The notes: generated from the letters alone by a model not told the origin. Positions 25,693-35,345 are shown, numbered from the stretch's first letter. The stretch is DNA of 64,000 nt from Robinsoniella sp. (GCA_023664735.1 JAMPFB010000001.1:251590-315589); one strand, 5' to 3'. Made by a program: numbers and translations.

Positions 25693-26619
25693 ATGGGATC
25701 ATTAGTAGCAGCAGTTATACTGTTAATCATTATCATCTGTATCGTAGTGTCTTGTATCAAGGTCGTACCTCAGGCACATGCTTATGTAGTAGAACGTCTG
25801 GGAGCTTATCAGGGAACATGGTCGGTAGGTCTGCATTTTAAAATACCTTTTATTGACACAGTGGCAAAAAAGGTTATATTAAAAGAGCAGGTAGTGGATT
25901 TTGCGCCACAGCCGGTCATTACAAAGGATAACGTAACCATGAGAATTGACACGGTAGTATTCTATCAGATTACAGACCCTAAGCTGTATGCTTACGGTGT
26001 GGAAAATCCAATCATGGCAATTGAAAATCTGACAGCTACCACGCTTCGTAATATTATCGGTGAGATTGAACTGGATCAAACATTGACATCCAGAGAAATG
26101 ATTAACTCCAAGATGAGCAGCACTTTGGATATTGCAACTGACCCATGGGGTATCAAAGTAAACCGTGTAGAGTTAAAGAATATCATTCCTCCGGCAGCTA
26201 TTCAGGATGCCATGGAGAAGCAGATGAAGGCAGAACGTGAACGCCGTGAAGCAATCCTGCGTGCAGAAGGTGAAAAGAAATCTACCATCCTTGTAGCTGA
26301 AGGTAATAAGGAATCCGCAATTTTGGAAGCAGAAGCTGAAAAGCAATCTGCAATCCTGCGTGCAGAAGCCCAAAAGGAAAAGATGATTCGTGAAGCAGAA
26401 GGTCAGGCGGAAGCAATCCTGAAAGTACAGCAGGCAAGCGCAGATGGTATCCGTATGCTGAAAGAAGCAGGTGCAGACGAAGCCGTTCTTCACTTAAAGA
26501 GTTTGGAGTCCTTTGAAAAAGCGGCAAACGGAAATGCTACAAAGATTATTATTCCTTCCGAGATACAGTCTCTTGCAGGACTTGCAACCAGCATAAAAGA
26601 AGTAATGGCACAAAAATAA
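25693..26619 (+). CDS. SPFH/Band 7 membrane scaffold protein (stomatin/QmcA type)
   Basis: A 308-residue protein. One N-terminal membrane helix (about 4-24) is followed by a Band 7 domain (about 25-180, PQAHAYVVERLGAYQGTW, ending VELKNIIPP) and a long coiled coil (about 180-270) made of tandem units like RAEGEKKSTIL, VAEGNKESAIL and EAEAEKQSAIL. Stomatin-type proteins oligomerise into cage-like membrane domains and modulate proteases or channels. It forms a two-gene operon with nfeD and is followed by a terminator. Confidence 0.92.
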   Translation: MGSLVAAVILLIIIICIVVSCIKVVPQAHAYVVERLGAYQGTWSVGLHFKIPFIDTVAKKVILKEQVVDFAPQPVITKDNVTMRIDTVVFYQITDPKLYAYGVENPIMAIENLTATTLRNIIGEIELDQTLTSREMINSKMSSTLDIATDPWGIKVNRVELKNIIPPAAIQDAMEKQMKAERERREAILRAEGEKKSTILVAEGNKESAILEAEAEKQSAILRAEAQKEKMIREAEGQAEAILKVQQASADGIRMLKEAGADEAVLHLKSLESFEKAANGNATKIIIPSEIQSLAGLATSIKEVMAQK

Positions 26620-26630
26620 AAAGCATAATC

Positions 26631-26666
26631 GGGCGATTCCTTCTTAGGGATTGCCCTTTCTTTTTG
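26631..26666 (+). terminator. Rho-independent terminator after the SPFH gene
   Basis: Stem GGGCGATTCC / GGGATTGCCC (with G-U pairs), loop TTCTTA, then TTTCTTTTTG. Confidence 0.85.
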
Positions 26667-26751
26667 TTGTGGCTGGTTCATAAATCTGCAAGATGGATGA
26701 CATATAACAAATGTTACCACAAAATAGAAAATAAAGGAGATGTGAATTTAC

Positions 26752-27750
26752 ATGGCAGATATAAATTTAAAAGGAAGGCATTTTTTAAAGCTTCTGGATT
26801 ATACTCCAGAGGAAATATTATATTTATTGGATTTGGCAGCTGAGCTAAAGGAAAAAAAGAAAAAAGGCATTCCGGTAGATACACTGAGAGGAAAAAATAT
26901 TGCCCTGATTTTTGAGAAAACAAGTACAAGAACCCGCTGTTCTTTCGAGGTAGCGGCACATGATTTGGGAATGGGCTCAACCTATTTAGAGCCAAGCGGT
27001 TCACAGATAGGCAAAAAGGAAAGCATCGAGGACACCGCAAGAGTGCTTGGAAGAATGTATGAAGGCATTGAATATCGTGGATTTGAACAGGAAATCGTGG
27101 AGGAGCTTGCGAAAAATGCAGGAGTTCCTGTATGGAATGGGCTTACCAACGAGTTTCATCCAACCCAGATGCTGGCAGATATGCTGACTATCCGGGAGCA
27201 TCTTGGAACATTAAAGGGAATTACCTTGGCTTATATGGGGGATGCCAGATATAATATGGGAAATTCCTATATGGTTGTATGCGCAAAGCTTGGCATGAAT
27301 TTTGTTGCCTGCGCACCAAAGGAATATTTTCCCAATAAAGAGCTAGTGGAACAGTGTGAAGCAATTGCAAAGGAAACAGGAGCAACTATCACTTTAACGG
27401 AAGATGCCATGGCAGGAACAAAGGATGCGGACGTAATCTGCACAGATGTATGGGTGTCCATGGGAGAGCCAGATGAAGTATGGGAAAGCCGCATTAAAGA
27501 ATTAAAGCCCTATCAGGTCAATAAGAGGATTATGGAAAATGCAAAGGAAAACGCTATTTTTATGCACTGCCTTCCTGCCTTTCATGATTTGAATACAAAA
27601 ATCGGCAGGGAAATGGGAGAAAAATTCGGCATTACGGAAATGGAAGTGACGGATGAGGTATTTGAATCAGCTCAGTCTGTAGTATTTGATGAGGCGGAAA
27701 ACAGGATGCATACCATTAAGGCGGTTATGGCTGCAACTCTGGGGGCATAG
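26752..27750 (+). CDS. argF: Ornithine carbamoyltransferase
   Basis: A 332-residue enzyme making citrulline from ornithine and carbamoyl phosphate (arginine synthesis, or the reverse step of the arginine deiminase route). The carbamoyl-phosphate loop STRTR, HPTQ at mid-protein, DVWVSMGE and the ornithine-binding HCLPAFHD are all present. No other arg or arc gene is nearby, so the direction of use is open. The start ATG follows AAAGGAG. birA starts 16 bp downstream. Confidence 0.95.
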   Translation: MADINLKGRHFLKLLDYTPEEILYLLDLAAELKEKKKKGIPVDTLRGKNIALIFEKTSTRTRCSFEVAAHDLGMGSTYLEPSGSQIGKKESIEDTARVLGRMYEGIEYRGFEQEIVEELAKNAGVPVWNGLTNEFHPTQMLADMLTIREHLGTLKGITLAYMGDARYNMGNSYMVVCAKLGMNFVACAPKEYFPNKELVEQCEAIAKETGATITLTEDAMAGTKDADVICTDVWVSMGEPDEVWESRIKELKPYQVNKRIMENAKENAIFMHCLPAFHDLNTKIGREMGEKFGITEMEVTDEVFESAQSVVFDEAENRMHTIKAVMAATLGA

Positions 27751-27766
27751 AAAAGGAATCGGGAAT

Positions 27767-28747
27767 ATGAAAACAGAAATATTAAGCCTTTTAAGGGAAC
27801 GGGAGAATTATGTGTCCGGACAGGAGCTGTGCAATCATTTCGGGGTATCTCGAACCGCCGTATGGAAGGTGATGAATCAGCTAAAGGAGGAAGGCTATGA
27901 AATAGAAGCAGTAAAAAATAAGGGCTACAAGCTGTTGAACCAGCCGGATATTTTATCAGTCAATGAAATTGCAGGCAGGCTCAATACCAAATGGGCAGGC
28001 AGGAAGCTTTACTGTCTGGAAGAGACAGGCTCTACCAATACCGATGCAAAGAGGCTGCTTGAAGAGGGCGCACCTGATGGCACGCTGGTTGTTGCAGATA
28101 AACAAAACAGCGGAAAAGGAAGAAGGGGACGTTCATGGAGCTCGCCAAAAGGAACATCCATTTATATGTCCATTGGGCTGAAGCCATCCTACAATCCGGA
28201 TAAGGCTTCCATGGTGACCTTAATTATGGCGCTGGCAGTAGCAAAGGGAATCCGGGAACAGGCAGGGCTTGCAGCTTTTATCAAATGGCCTAATGACGTT
28301 GTAGTAAACAAAAAAAAGGTCTGCGGTATTTTAACGGAAATGAATGCGGAGCCTGATTATATCCACTCAGTAGTGATTGGTACAGGAATCAATGTGAATG
28401 AACAGGAATTTCCGAAAGAAATCAGAGAAACTGCCACCTCTCTTTTTTTGGAAAAAGGGGAAAAGCTTACAAGGGCGAGGCTGGTCGCCTGCGTAATGGA
28501 ATATTTTGAACAGGATTATGAAAAATTTCTGGAGTGTGGGAATTTAAGCGGGTTTTTGGAGGAATACAACGGACTTTTAATTAACAGGGGTAAAAAAGTG
28601 AAGGTGCTGGACCCTAAGCAGGAATGGGAAGGGACTGCAAGAGGAATCAATGAAAAGGGCGAGCTTTTAGTAGAAGATGAAAAGGGACAGCTTGTAGAAG
28701 TATATGCCGGAGAGGTTTCTGTCAGGGGACTTTATGGCTATGTATAA
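27767..28747 (+). CDS. birA: Bifunctional biotin-protein ligase / biotin operon repressor
   Basis: A 326-residue BirA of the two-function type. An N-terminal winged helix (about 1-65, HFGVSRTAVWKVMNQLKEEG) is followed by the ligase domain (about 75-265: TGSTNTDAKRLL, SGKGRRGRSWSSPKG, IKWPNDVVVN, KVCGILTEM) and a C-terminal SH3-like domain. It activates biotin to biotinyl-AMP, biotinylates carboxylases and should repress biotin genes. ATG 27767 was chosen because the longer frame overlaps argF. Confidence 0.94.
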   Translation: MKTEILSLLRERENYVSGQELCNHFGVSRTAVWKVMNQLKEEGYEIEAVKNKGYKLLNQPDILSVNEIAGRLNTKWAGRKLYCLEETGSTNTDAKRLLEEGAPDGTLVVADKQNSGKGRRGRSWSSPKGTSIYMSIGLKPSYNPDKASMVTLIMALAVAKGIREQAGLAAFIKWPNDVVVNKKKVCGILTEMNAEPDYIHSVVIGTGINVNEQEFPKEIRETATSLFLEKGEKLTRARLVACVMEYFEQDYEKFLECGNLSGFLEEYNGLLINRGKKVKVLDPKQEWEGTARGINEKGELLVEDEKGQLVEVYAGEVSVRGLYGYV

Positions 28748-28757
28748 GGAGTAAAAC

Positions 28758-29123
28758 GTGGAAGAGAATAGAGTGGTGCTCTGCGGAGCAAATGCTTACG
28801 AAAAAAAATATTATTTTAATGAAACCTTTAACAGCCTGCCGGAATCCATAAAAGAGGAGCTGCACATTATTGCGGTTCTGTTCACGGAGGAGGTAGGCGG
28901 TGTTTTTACCATCGTTTTTGAAGAGGACGGAAGCATTTCCTTAGAAACCGATGCGGCTGAAGAGGATATTTTATATGATGAAATTAGCAGTGGACTTTTG
29001 ATAGGCGAAATTAAGCGGAAAAGGCAGGAATTATTTGAATCATTAAGCTTATACTATAAAGTGTTCATTTTAAAGGAAGATGTTGGAAGCCTGTTGAAAG
29101 AAGACGAAGCATCGGAAGAATAG
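28758..29123 (+). CDS. Small acidic protein (DUF6145-like), function unknown
   Basis: A 121-residue protein with GTG start and a GGAG site. It has beta strands (ELHIIAVLFTEEVGGVFTIVFEEDG) and an amphipathic C-terminal helix followed by an acidic tail. It resembles, from memory, a clostridial family called DUF6145; this is not checked. Lies 10 bp after birA and upstream of coaX in the same run. Confidence 0.65.
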   Translation: MEENRVVLCGANAYEKKYYFNETFNSLPESIKEELHIIAVLFTEEVGGVFTIVFEEDGSISLETDAAEEDILYDEISSGLLIGEIKRKRQELFESLSLYYKVFILKEDVGSLLKEDEASEE

Positions 29124-29142
29124 CGTAAGATAGAAAAGAAAT

Positions 29143-29160
29143 GTAACAGTTCAGCCACAG
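29143..29160 (-). repeat. Palindrome-arm fragment upstream of coaX
   Basis: GTAACAGTTCAGCCACAG is the reverse complement of the arm consensus end CTGTGGGCTGAACTGTTAC less one G. It sits in the only sizeable gap of this operon. Confidence 0.6.
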
Positions 29161-29220
29161 ATACAGGGAAAGACAGTAAAGAAAAAGCCGGATTGAGAAT
29201 GGAAACGAGGAGGAAAAAAC

Positions 29221-30000
29221 ATGATTTTAGTAATTGATGTAGGGAATACCAATATTACATGTGGAGCATATGAGGGAGAAAAGCTGATTACCACCTTTCG
29301 GATTACTACTAAAATTCCAAGAACTTCTGATGAATACGGAATGATGCTTACGGAGCTTTTGCAGATGAACGGCATTGCAGGCGGACTGGTGGAAGGAACT
29401 ATTATTGCCAGCGTAGTGCCCAATGTGATGCATGCACTGGTGGGCTCCTGTATCCGTTATATCGGCAGCAATCCTATTGTAGTGGGTCCCGGAACAAAAA
29501 CAGGCATTAAGGTCACTACAGACAACCCAAGGGAAATCGGAGCGGACCGGATTGTGGATATCGTAGCCGCTTATGTAAAGTACGGCGGGCCTGCGCTTGT
29601 TATAGATTTTGGCACTGCCACGACCTATGATTTAGTTACGGCTGACGGCTGCTTTGGAGTGGGAATCACTGCTCCCGGCATTGGCATTTCAGCAAGGGCA
29701 CTTTGGGAAGAAACAGCAAAGCTTCCTAAAATTGAAATCCGCAAGCCTGCCAGCATTCTTGCAAAGGAAACCGTTACAAGTATGCAGGCTGGGCTGGTAT
29801 ATGGACAGATTGGCCAAACGGAATATATTATCAATCAGGTAAAGAAGGAAAGCGGCTTGGCAGATTTAAAGATAATTGCTACCGGAGGGCTTGGAAGAAT
29901 CATTGCGGATGAGACCGCTGCCATTGACATTTATGATAAGACGCTGACGTTGGACGGGCTTCGTATTATTTATGAAAAAAATGCAGGGAAGCAGCAATAA
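29221..30000 (+). CDS. coaX: Type III pantothenate kinase
   Basis: A 259-residue ASKHA-fold kinase that phosphorylates pantothenate, the first step of coenzyme A synthesis. DVGNTNIT (phosphate-binding 1), [12 protein letters not shown] and DFGTATTYD (phosphate 2/catalytic Asp), and GLGRII near the C terminus match CoaX and separate it from CoaA. AGGAGG precedes the ATG. Dus gene starts 27 bp downstream. Confidence 0.95.
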   Translation: MILVIDVGNTNITCGAYEGEKLITTFRITTKIPRTSDEYGMMLTELLQMNGIAGGLVEGTIIASVVPNVMHALVGSCIRYIGSNPIVVGPGTKTGIKVTTDNPREIGADRIVDIVAAYVKYGGPALVIDFGTATTYDLVTADGCFGVGITAPGIGISARALWEETAKLPKIEIRKPASILAKETVTSMQAGLVYGQIGQTEYIINQVKKESGLADLKIIATGGLGRIIADETAAIDIYDKTLTLDGLRIIYEKNAGKQQ

Positions 30001-30027
30001 CAATTTGATAAAATTATGGAGAGTCAT

Positions 30028-30999
30028 ATGAGGACACTTACAATCGGCAATGTTACTTTGGAAAATCCGGTTATATTAGCGCCCATGGCAGGGGTATGTG
30101 ACCTGCCCTTCCGTCTGCTGTGCAAGGAACAGGGAGCCGGGCTTTTATGTATGGAAATGGTAAGTGCAAAAGCCATTTATTATAAAAACAAAAATACGGA
30201 AGAATTAATGAAAATCCATCCGGAGGAGCTGCCGGTTTCTTTGCAGCTTTTTGGTTCGGAGCCAGAGCTTATGAGCGAGATGGCAAAAAGGATTGAGGAA
30301 CGGCCTTTTTCCATATTGGATATCAACATGGGATGTCCTGTGCCCAAGGTGGTGAACAACGGGGAAGGCTCAGCGCTTATGAAGGATGAGAAGCTGGCAG
30401 CAAAAATCGTGGAAAAAACCGCAAAGGCAATTAAAAAGCCAGTGACAGTAAAAATAAGAAAAGGCTTTCATGAGGAACAGGTAAATGCAGTAGAGCTGGC
30501 AAAAAGACTGGAACAGGCAGGAGCCGCCGCTATAGCGGTTCATGGCAGGACAAGGGAACAGTATTATTCGGGAAAAGCAGATTGGGATATTATCAGACAG
30601 GTAAAAGAAGCAGTGTCCATTCCGGTTATTGGAAATGGGGATATTGTAGATGGGAAAAGCGCTGTGGAAATCATGAAGCAAACCGGATGTGACGGCATTA
30701 TGATAGGAAGGGCTGCAAGGGGGAATCCTTTTTTATTCCGGCAGGTTTTAGAATATATGGAAACGGGTAGGGAACCGGAAAAACCATCTCTTGAGGAAAT
30801 TAAAAAAACCATTCTGCGCCATGCCGCATTGCAGCTAACCTATAAGGGGGAATATACGGCAGTCAGGGAAATGCGAAAGCATGTTGCATGGTATACTACC
30901 GGGCTCCCCCATTCTGCAGAGCTGAGAAGAAGAGTCAATGAAATGGAAACGATGGAGCAGCTAAGAGACAGCATAGAGCAGTTGTTTTCGGAGAAGTAA
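30028..30999 (+). CDS. dusB: tRNA-dihydrouridine synthase (DusB type)
   Basis: A 323-residue FMN-dependent TIM-barrel enzyme that reduces uridine in the tRNA D-loop. APMAGVCDLPFR, DINMGCPVPK (catalytic Cys region), VKIRKGF, HGRTREQYYSG, GNGDI and GRAARGNPFLF are visible, as expected for the DusB/Dus1 group. The ATG at 30028 has GGAGAG at 5 bp. Confidence 0.93.
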   Translation: MRTLTIGNVTLENPVILAPMAGVCDLPFRLLCKEQGAGLLCMEMVSAKAIYYKNKNTEELMKIHPEELPVSLQLFGSEPELMSEMAKRIEERPFSILDINMGCPVPKVVNNGEGSALMKDEKLAAKIVEKTAKAIKKPVTVKIRKGFHEEQVNAVELAKRLEQAGAAAIAVHGRTREQYYSGKADWDIIRQVKEAVSIPVIGNGDIVDGKSAVEIMKQTGCDGIMIGRAARGNPFLFRQVLEYMETGREPEKPSLEEIKKTILRHAALQLTYKGEYTAVREMRKHVAWYTTGLPHSAELRRRVNEMETMEQLRDSIEQLFSEK

Positions 31000-31039
31000 G
31001 GGCATATACTGTTAGGAAAAATAAAAAAGCAGGAATGCT

Positions 31040-31750
31040 ATGGACAGAACTTTGTCATATTTTTTGATACTAGGAGAAAAGAGGCAGCTAACCGGGAAAG
31101 AGCTGTTTTCTTTTTTAAGGGAGAAAATACAACCGGGAGAAGTGATAGTTTGTGGAGAGCCAATGGCTTATTTAAAGCTTCCGGAATTTACTTCAGAAAA
31201 TGCTTCCACAGCCCCTAAAGGATTATGGGGAAAAATGAAAAATAAGCTTTACCGGGCGCTGCTGGATAGAAAAATGAAAAAGCTGCTGGCAGTTACTACA
31301 GAAGAATTTCCGTTAAAGGTTTTGGAGGCATGTCTGGCAGAATTTTTAAAAAAGGAATGTGCTTTCCGCAAAGCTACGAAGGTGTTGATAGCGGATAAAA
31401 GCTATGTGGATTTTAAAGAATTGCTGATGCCTTATTGCAGCAGTTTGAATTATCTGGAATTTTTAGTGGACGATAGCGAAGCTTATGAATATCTGGCAGA
31501 GGAAATGTATGAGGAAAGCGGGCTTACCGTTACCTTTACGGTTTCAAAGGAAATGGGGGAAAAGTATCATATTGTAATGGATGTTAGAGATGACCTTCAG
31601 ATTCCAACTGATTGTCTGGCGGAGGGCTGTATTTACTTTGACGCCTTTTCGGATAAGACAAAGGAACAATACTTAAGAAGAGAAGGAAAGGGCATAACTT
31701 ACATATCCCCCATGATATACCTTGACAGAGCCTTAAAAAGTACGGTATAA
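31040..31750 (+). CDS. Hypothetical protein upstream of greA
   Basis: A 236-residue soluble protein without recognisable domain. Middle part is basic (KGLWGKMKNKLYRALLDRKMKKLL), and the second half has alternating strands and helices (KATKVLIADKSYVDFKELL; LNYLEFLVDDSEAYEYLAEEMYEE), suggesting an alpha/beta fold. The C-terminal DRALKSTV ends just before the greA ribosome binding site. RBS is a modest AGGAATGCT. It is part of the dusB-greA-lysS run; its function is unknown. Confidence 0.68.
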   Translation: MDRTLSYFLILGEKRQLTGKELFSFLREKIQPGEVIVCGEPMAYLKLPEFTSENASTAPKGLWGKMKNKLYRALLDRKMKKLLAVTTEEFPLKVLEACLAEFLKKECAFRKATKVLIADKSYVDFKELLMPYCSSLNYLEFLVDDSEAYEYLAEEMYEESGLTVTFTVSKEMGEKYHIVMDVRDDLQIPTDCLAEGCIYFDAFSDKTKEQYLRREGKGITYISPMIYLDRALKSTV

Positions 31751-31800
31751 TAATGCGGTTATAAGGGTATTTCGCATAAATTGCAGAAAGGTGAATGGAA

Positions 31801-32283
31801 ATGGAAGAAAAGAAAAATATATTAACCTATGAAGGTCTGAAAAAATATGAAGATGAGCTGCATGATTTGAAGGTGTACAAACGAAAAGAAGTGGCTCAGA
31901 AAATAAAGGAAGCAAGAGAGCAGGGAGACTTATCTGAAAATGCGGAATACGATGCAGCTAAGGATGAGCAGAGGGACATTGAAGCAAGAATTGAAGAACT
32001 GGAAAAAATCCTGAAAAATGCGGAAGTCGTAGTAGAAGATGAAGTTGATCTTGATAAAATCAACATTGGCTGTAAGGTTCGCATCAAGGATATGGAGTTA
32101 AAGGAAGAAATGACCTTTAAGATTGTAGGCTCTACTGAGGCAAACAGCTTAAAAGGAAAGATATCCAACGAATCCCCCCTTGGAAAAGCGTTAATTGGAG
32201 CAAAAGAAGGGGATACCGTAAAAGCAGAGACGCCAGTGGGCATTATTAAATATAAAGTGTTGGAAATCCAGCGCTCTAATTAA
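31801..32283 (+). CDS. greA: Transcription elongation factor GreA
   Basis: A 160-residue factor that rescues backtracked RNA polymerase. The N-terminal coiled coil has the acidic tip in GDLSENAEYDAAKDEQ, whose Asp/Glu pair places Mg2+ in the polymerase active site; the C-terminal FKBP-like domain spans about 80-158. AAAGGTG lies 7 bp before the ATG at 31801; the ATG at 31795 is too close. Confidence 0.95.
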   Translation: MEEKKNILTYEGLKKYEDELHDLKVYKRKEVAQKIKEAREQGDLSENAEYDAAKDEQRDIEARIEELEKILKNAEVVVEDEVDLDKINIGCKVRIKDMELKEEMTFKIVGSTEANSLKGKISNESPLGKALIGAKEGDTVKAETPVGIIKYKVLEIQRSN

Positions 32284-32307
32284 AATACGATAGAAAGAGT
32301 GGCAGGC

Positions 32308-33801
32308 ATGGCAGAGAAAAACCAAAATGTACAGGAACAGGATTTGAACCAGCTTTTAAAGGTTCGCCGGGAGAAGCTGGCAAATCTCATGGAAGCTGGA
32401 AAGAATCCATTTGAAATTACAAAGTATGATGTGACAGCCCATAGCATGGACATTAAAAATAATTATGAGGAAATGAAGGGACAGGAAGTTTCTGTTGCCG
32501 GGCGTATTATGAGTAAACGTGTCATGGGCAAGGCTTCCTTCTGCAATGTGCAGGATTTACAGGGAAATATCCAGTCCTATGTGGCAAGGGACAGCATAGG
32601 GGAAGAATCCTATGCTTTGTTTAAGAAATATGATGTAGGCGATATTGTGGGAATCAAAGGTGAGGTCTTTGAAACAAAAACAGGGGAGATTTCCATTCAT
32701 GCTTCAGAAGTGATTTTGTTGTCAAAGAGCCTGCAGATTTTGCCGGAAAAATGGCATGGGCTTACCAATACGGATATTCGTTACAGACAAAGATATACAG
32801 ATTTGATTATGAACGAAGATGTGAAAAAAACATTTATCATGCGCAGCAAGATTATCAGCGCTATTCGCCGTTTCCTAGATGACAGGGATTTTATGGAGGT
32901 GGAAACACCTATGCTTGTCTCCAATGCAGGCGGTGCAGCAGCAAGACCCTTTGAAACCCATTATAATGCTTTGGATGAGGACGTTAAGCTTCGTATTTCC
33001 TTGGAGCTGTATTTAAAGAGGCTGATTGTAGGCGGCCTTGAGAGAGTGTATGAAATTGGACGTGTATTCCGTAATGAAGGTCTTGATACAAGGCACAATC
33101 CGGAATTTACCTTAATGGAATTGTATCAGGCATATACGGATTACAATGGCATGATGGATTTGACAGAGGATATGTTCCGCCATGTGGCACAGGAAGTATG
33201 CGGCACTACGAAAATTACCTATGGAGACGTGGAAATTGACATGGGCAAGCCCTTTGAAAGAATTACCATGGTGGATGCAGTCAAGAAATATGCAGGCGTT
33301 GATTTTGATGCTGTTCCCGATACGGAAGCAGCCAAGAAGCTAGCGGATGAAAAAGGTGTCCACTATGAAGAAAGGCATAAAAAGGGCGATATTCTCAACT
33401 TATTTTTTGAAGAATTTGTAGAGGAAAAATTAGTGCAGCCTACCTTTGTGATGGATCACCCCATTGAAATTTCGCCGTTAACCAAGAAGAAACCGGACAA
33501 GCCCGGTTATGTGGAGCGGTTTGAGTTGTTTATTACCTGCAGGGAAATGTGCAATGCTTATTCGGAATTGAATGACCCGATTGACCAAAGGGAGCGTTTT
33601 GCGGCACAGGAGGAAGCTTTTGCAGCAGGAGATGAGGAAGCAAACCATACGGATGAGGATTTCCTGAATGCGTTGGAGATTGGTATGCCCCCTACAGGCG
33701 GTATTGGGTATGGCATTGACAGGCTGGTGATGCTGCTTACGAACCAGCCGGCGATTCGGGATGTTTTGTTGTTCCCGACCATGAAGAGCCTTGATAAGTA
33801 A
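32308..33801 (+). CDS. lysS: Lysyl-tRNA synthetase, class II
   Basis: A 497-residue class II synthetase. An N-terminal OB fold for the anticodon (about 55-150, VSVAGRIMSKRVMGKASF) precedes the catalytic core with motif 1 (FMEVETPML), motif 2 (FRNEGLDTRHNPEFT) and motif 3 (GYGIDRLVMLL). It charges tRNA-Lys. The start could be GTG 32299 or ATG 32308; the latter is preferred for spacing to AGAGTGG. It is the last core gene before the accessory region. Confidence 0.95.
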   Translation: MAEKNQNVQEQDLNQLLKVRREKLANLMEAGKNPFEITKYDVTAHSMDIKNNYEEMKGQEVSVAGRIMSKRVMGKASFCNVQDLQGNIQSYVARDSIGEESYALFKKYDVGDIVGIKGEVFETKTGEISIHASEVILLSKSLQILPEKWHGLTNTDIRYRQRYTDLIMNEDVKKTFIMRSKIISAIRRFLDDRDFMEVETPMLVSNAGGAAARPFETHYNALDEDVKLRISLELYLKRLIVGGLERVYEIGRVFRNEGLDTRHNPEFTLMELYQAYTDYNGMMDLTEDMFRHVAQEVCGTTKITYGDVEIDMGKPFERITMVDAVKKYAGVDFDAVPDTEAAKKLADEKGVHYEERHKKGDILNLFFEEFVEEKLVQPTFVMDHPIEISPLTKKKPDKPGYVERFELFITCREMCNAYSELNDPIDQRERFAAQEEAFAAGDEEANHTDEDFLNALEIGMPPTGGIGYGIDRLVMLLTNQPAIRDVLLFPTMKSLDK

Positions 33802-34285
33802 AAAGGCTTAAATAAGGCATTTACAAGCGTTTTAAGAGGTTTATATTTGTGTTTTACGACAGAGTTACGACAAATGGTGAGCCTTGATATAGTAAAAATA
33901 TAAGACATCATTACTTATAGTGATATAGGCAGTGGTGTCTTTTTATGTGTCGGGAGGGTTTACATTTGCGGTGGCAGCAGTATTCTGTGGAAAGGGTATA
34001 TCTGATGTATTCATGCACTAGGAGAAGAGCAGGAACACCGAAACATATATATAATTCTTTCATGAGCCTTTTCAGTAATAATTATCGAACTATGATTAAA
34101 TATGCTGAAATTGAAAAAAGCCTATAAAAATAAGGCTTTTAAAAAATTTTGCATTTGGCAATTCCATAATAAAAGTGGCTAAAAGTATTGAAAATAAAGT
34201 AATTTACCGAACTCGGCTCATTTTTGCTACCGAACATATTACCGAACTTGCTTTTTATTATCTGTTATTTATCATTTTTTGAATT
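33802..34285. other. Left junction of the accessory region, no supported gene
   Basis: Contains a terminator (33902-33944) and, further on, three ACCGAAC words (34205, 34231, 34243) in 45 bp. An open frame at 33945-34127 has no ribosome binding site and no recognisable content. The stretch after lysS (TTACGACAAATGGTGAGCC) could hold an old attachment site, but no second copy was found by eye. Confidence 0.5.
33902..33944 (+). terminator. Terminator after lysS
   Basis: Stem AGACATCATT / AGTGGTGTCT (G-U pairs) followed by TTTTTATG, 100 bp past lysS. Confidence 0.65.
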
Positions 34286-34504
34286 TTATAACTTTTGGTC
34301 ATTTTCACATGGTATATATTGGCATATATCTTGAATTTGACAATTTAATATCCGACACAAGTCATTTACTGTTTTCATACTTACATCATATCCATGCTTT
34401 AACCTATGTAAAGTGCTATGTGATAAATGGTGCTTAGTTGTTAATGTATACCAGTTTTCATTAGATTCTTCAAGTGTTTTCCAAAATGGTGAATAGTCAA
34501 TCAT
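34286..34504 (-). CDS. Small helix-turn-helix regulator (Cro/CI type)
   Basis: A 72-residue protein consisting of one HTH domain. It has the helix pattern YTLTTKHHLSHSTLHRLKHG followed by MKTVNDLCRILNCQIQDIC, typical of HTH_26/Cro-CI proteins from mobile elements. GAGGGG precedes the ATG. It is divergent from the 101-residue gene at 34610. The target is unknown. Confidence 0.8.
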   Translation of the reverse strand: MIDYSPFWKTLEESNENWYTLTTKHHLSHSTLHRLKHGYDVSMKTVNDLCRILNCQIQDICQYIPCENDQKL

Positions 34505-34609
34505 ATTAGCACCCCTCTTATTTAAAGATAGAACATATTCTGATACTTGAATATCTTCGACATTGCGAATATAATAAAAGAAATACTATGATAAAATAGG
34601 AGGATTATA

Positions 34610-34915
34610 ATGTTTAAAGAAATGTCAACAGATATGAGTGATGAGGAGGTAAAACGATGTATGGCAATCCTTATTGATGGAAGTATTGTATTAAAGATTA
34701 AGAGAAATACTAAACAAAATTTCATTAGAGTTGTATTTCGATTAGTTGGGCATGACAAATCAAAGAAATATAAAGTTCTACTTTTACCAGATACAATACA
34801 AGAATTATCAAAATCAGTAAACTTAAGACACGATGCAATACATTTATATCAACAATATATGATTGCAAAAAAATACAGTGAATATTGGAAAAGCAATATA
34901 TTTATTGATGAATGA
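34610..34915 (+). CDS. Hypothetical protein of the accessory region
   Basis: A 101-residue protein with an AGGAGG site 6 bp before ATG. It is mostly beta then helical (IVLKIKRNTKQNFIRVVFRLVG; IHLYQQYMIAKKYSEYW). It is A+T-rich like its neighbours and flanked by two minus-strand HTH genes. I recognise no domain. Confidence 0.6.
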   Translation: MFKEMSTDMSDEEVKRCMAILIDGSIVLKIKRNTKQNFIRVVFRLVGHDKSKKYKVLLLPDTIQELSKSVNLRHDAIHLYQQYMIAKKYSEYWKSNIFIDE

Positions 34916-34927
34916 TAAGTCTTCAGA

Positions 34928-35152
34928 CTATATGGTTGGAAAAATATCTTTTCTGCTACTTGTGCCTGAAATGTAATCCATACTTACATTATAAAATTTG
35001 GCTAGTATTATCAATGAATCTACTGGAATTCGAGTATTTCCAAGCTCATAATCAGCATAAGTTCTTTGGCTAATATTTAAAATATTCGCTATCTGCATTT
35101 GAGTATAATCATTGTCTTCACGTAAAGCACGAATACGTTCCCTATAGTGCAT
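34928..35152 (-). CDS. XRE-family HTH regulator
   Basis: A 74-residue HTH_3 protein: IRALREDNDYTQMQIANIL, then NISQRTYADYELGNTRIP for the recognition helix region and SLIILAKFYNVSMDYISG for the closing helices. It matches transcriptional repressors of mobile elements and toxin systems. A 29-bp perfect palindrome (35197-35225) lies 45 bp upstream of its start and is a candidate operator. Confidence 0.85.
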   Translation of the reverse strand: MHYRERIRALREDNDYTQMQIANILNISQRTYADYELGNTRIPVDSLIILAKFYNVSMDYISGTSSRKDIFPTI

Positions 35153-35196
35153 AATTTCACCTCTGAATTATTGTATCTTAGAGAAATTGCTTTACA

Positions 35197-35225
35197 CCGT
35201 TTTAGAGTTATAAACTCTAAAACGG
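35197..35225. promoter_or_regulatory. Perfect 29-bp palindrome, candidate HTH operator
   Basis: CCGTTTTAGAGTT-ATA-AACTCTAAAACGG: 13-bp arms without mismatch. It lies between the XRE gene (-) and the antitoxin gene (+), so it could control both. No T-tract follows that would suggest a terminator. Confidence 0.65.
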
Positions 35226-35345
35226 ATATTAGTGAAGATATAACTTGTAAGGCATATTGGAATTTAAAGCATAAATAAAAAACATAACGTATAAGTAATG
35301 AATAATGCATAAATTATATTAAATATTCTTGGTGTATAGAAACGT

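Noticed and set aside
33802..33860. Attachment site after lysS
   Set aside because: The sequence looks like a possible integration boundary, but I could not find a matching direct repeat at the right end of the accessory region, nor an integrase.
33945..34127. Open frame of 60 codons after lysS
   Set aside because: No ribosome binding site at a proper distance, begins inside a terminator tail, no recognisable peptide pattern.
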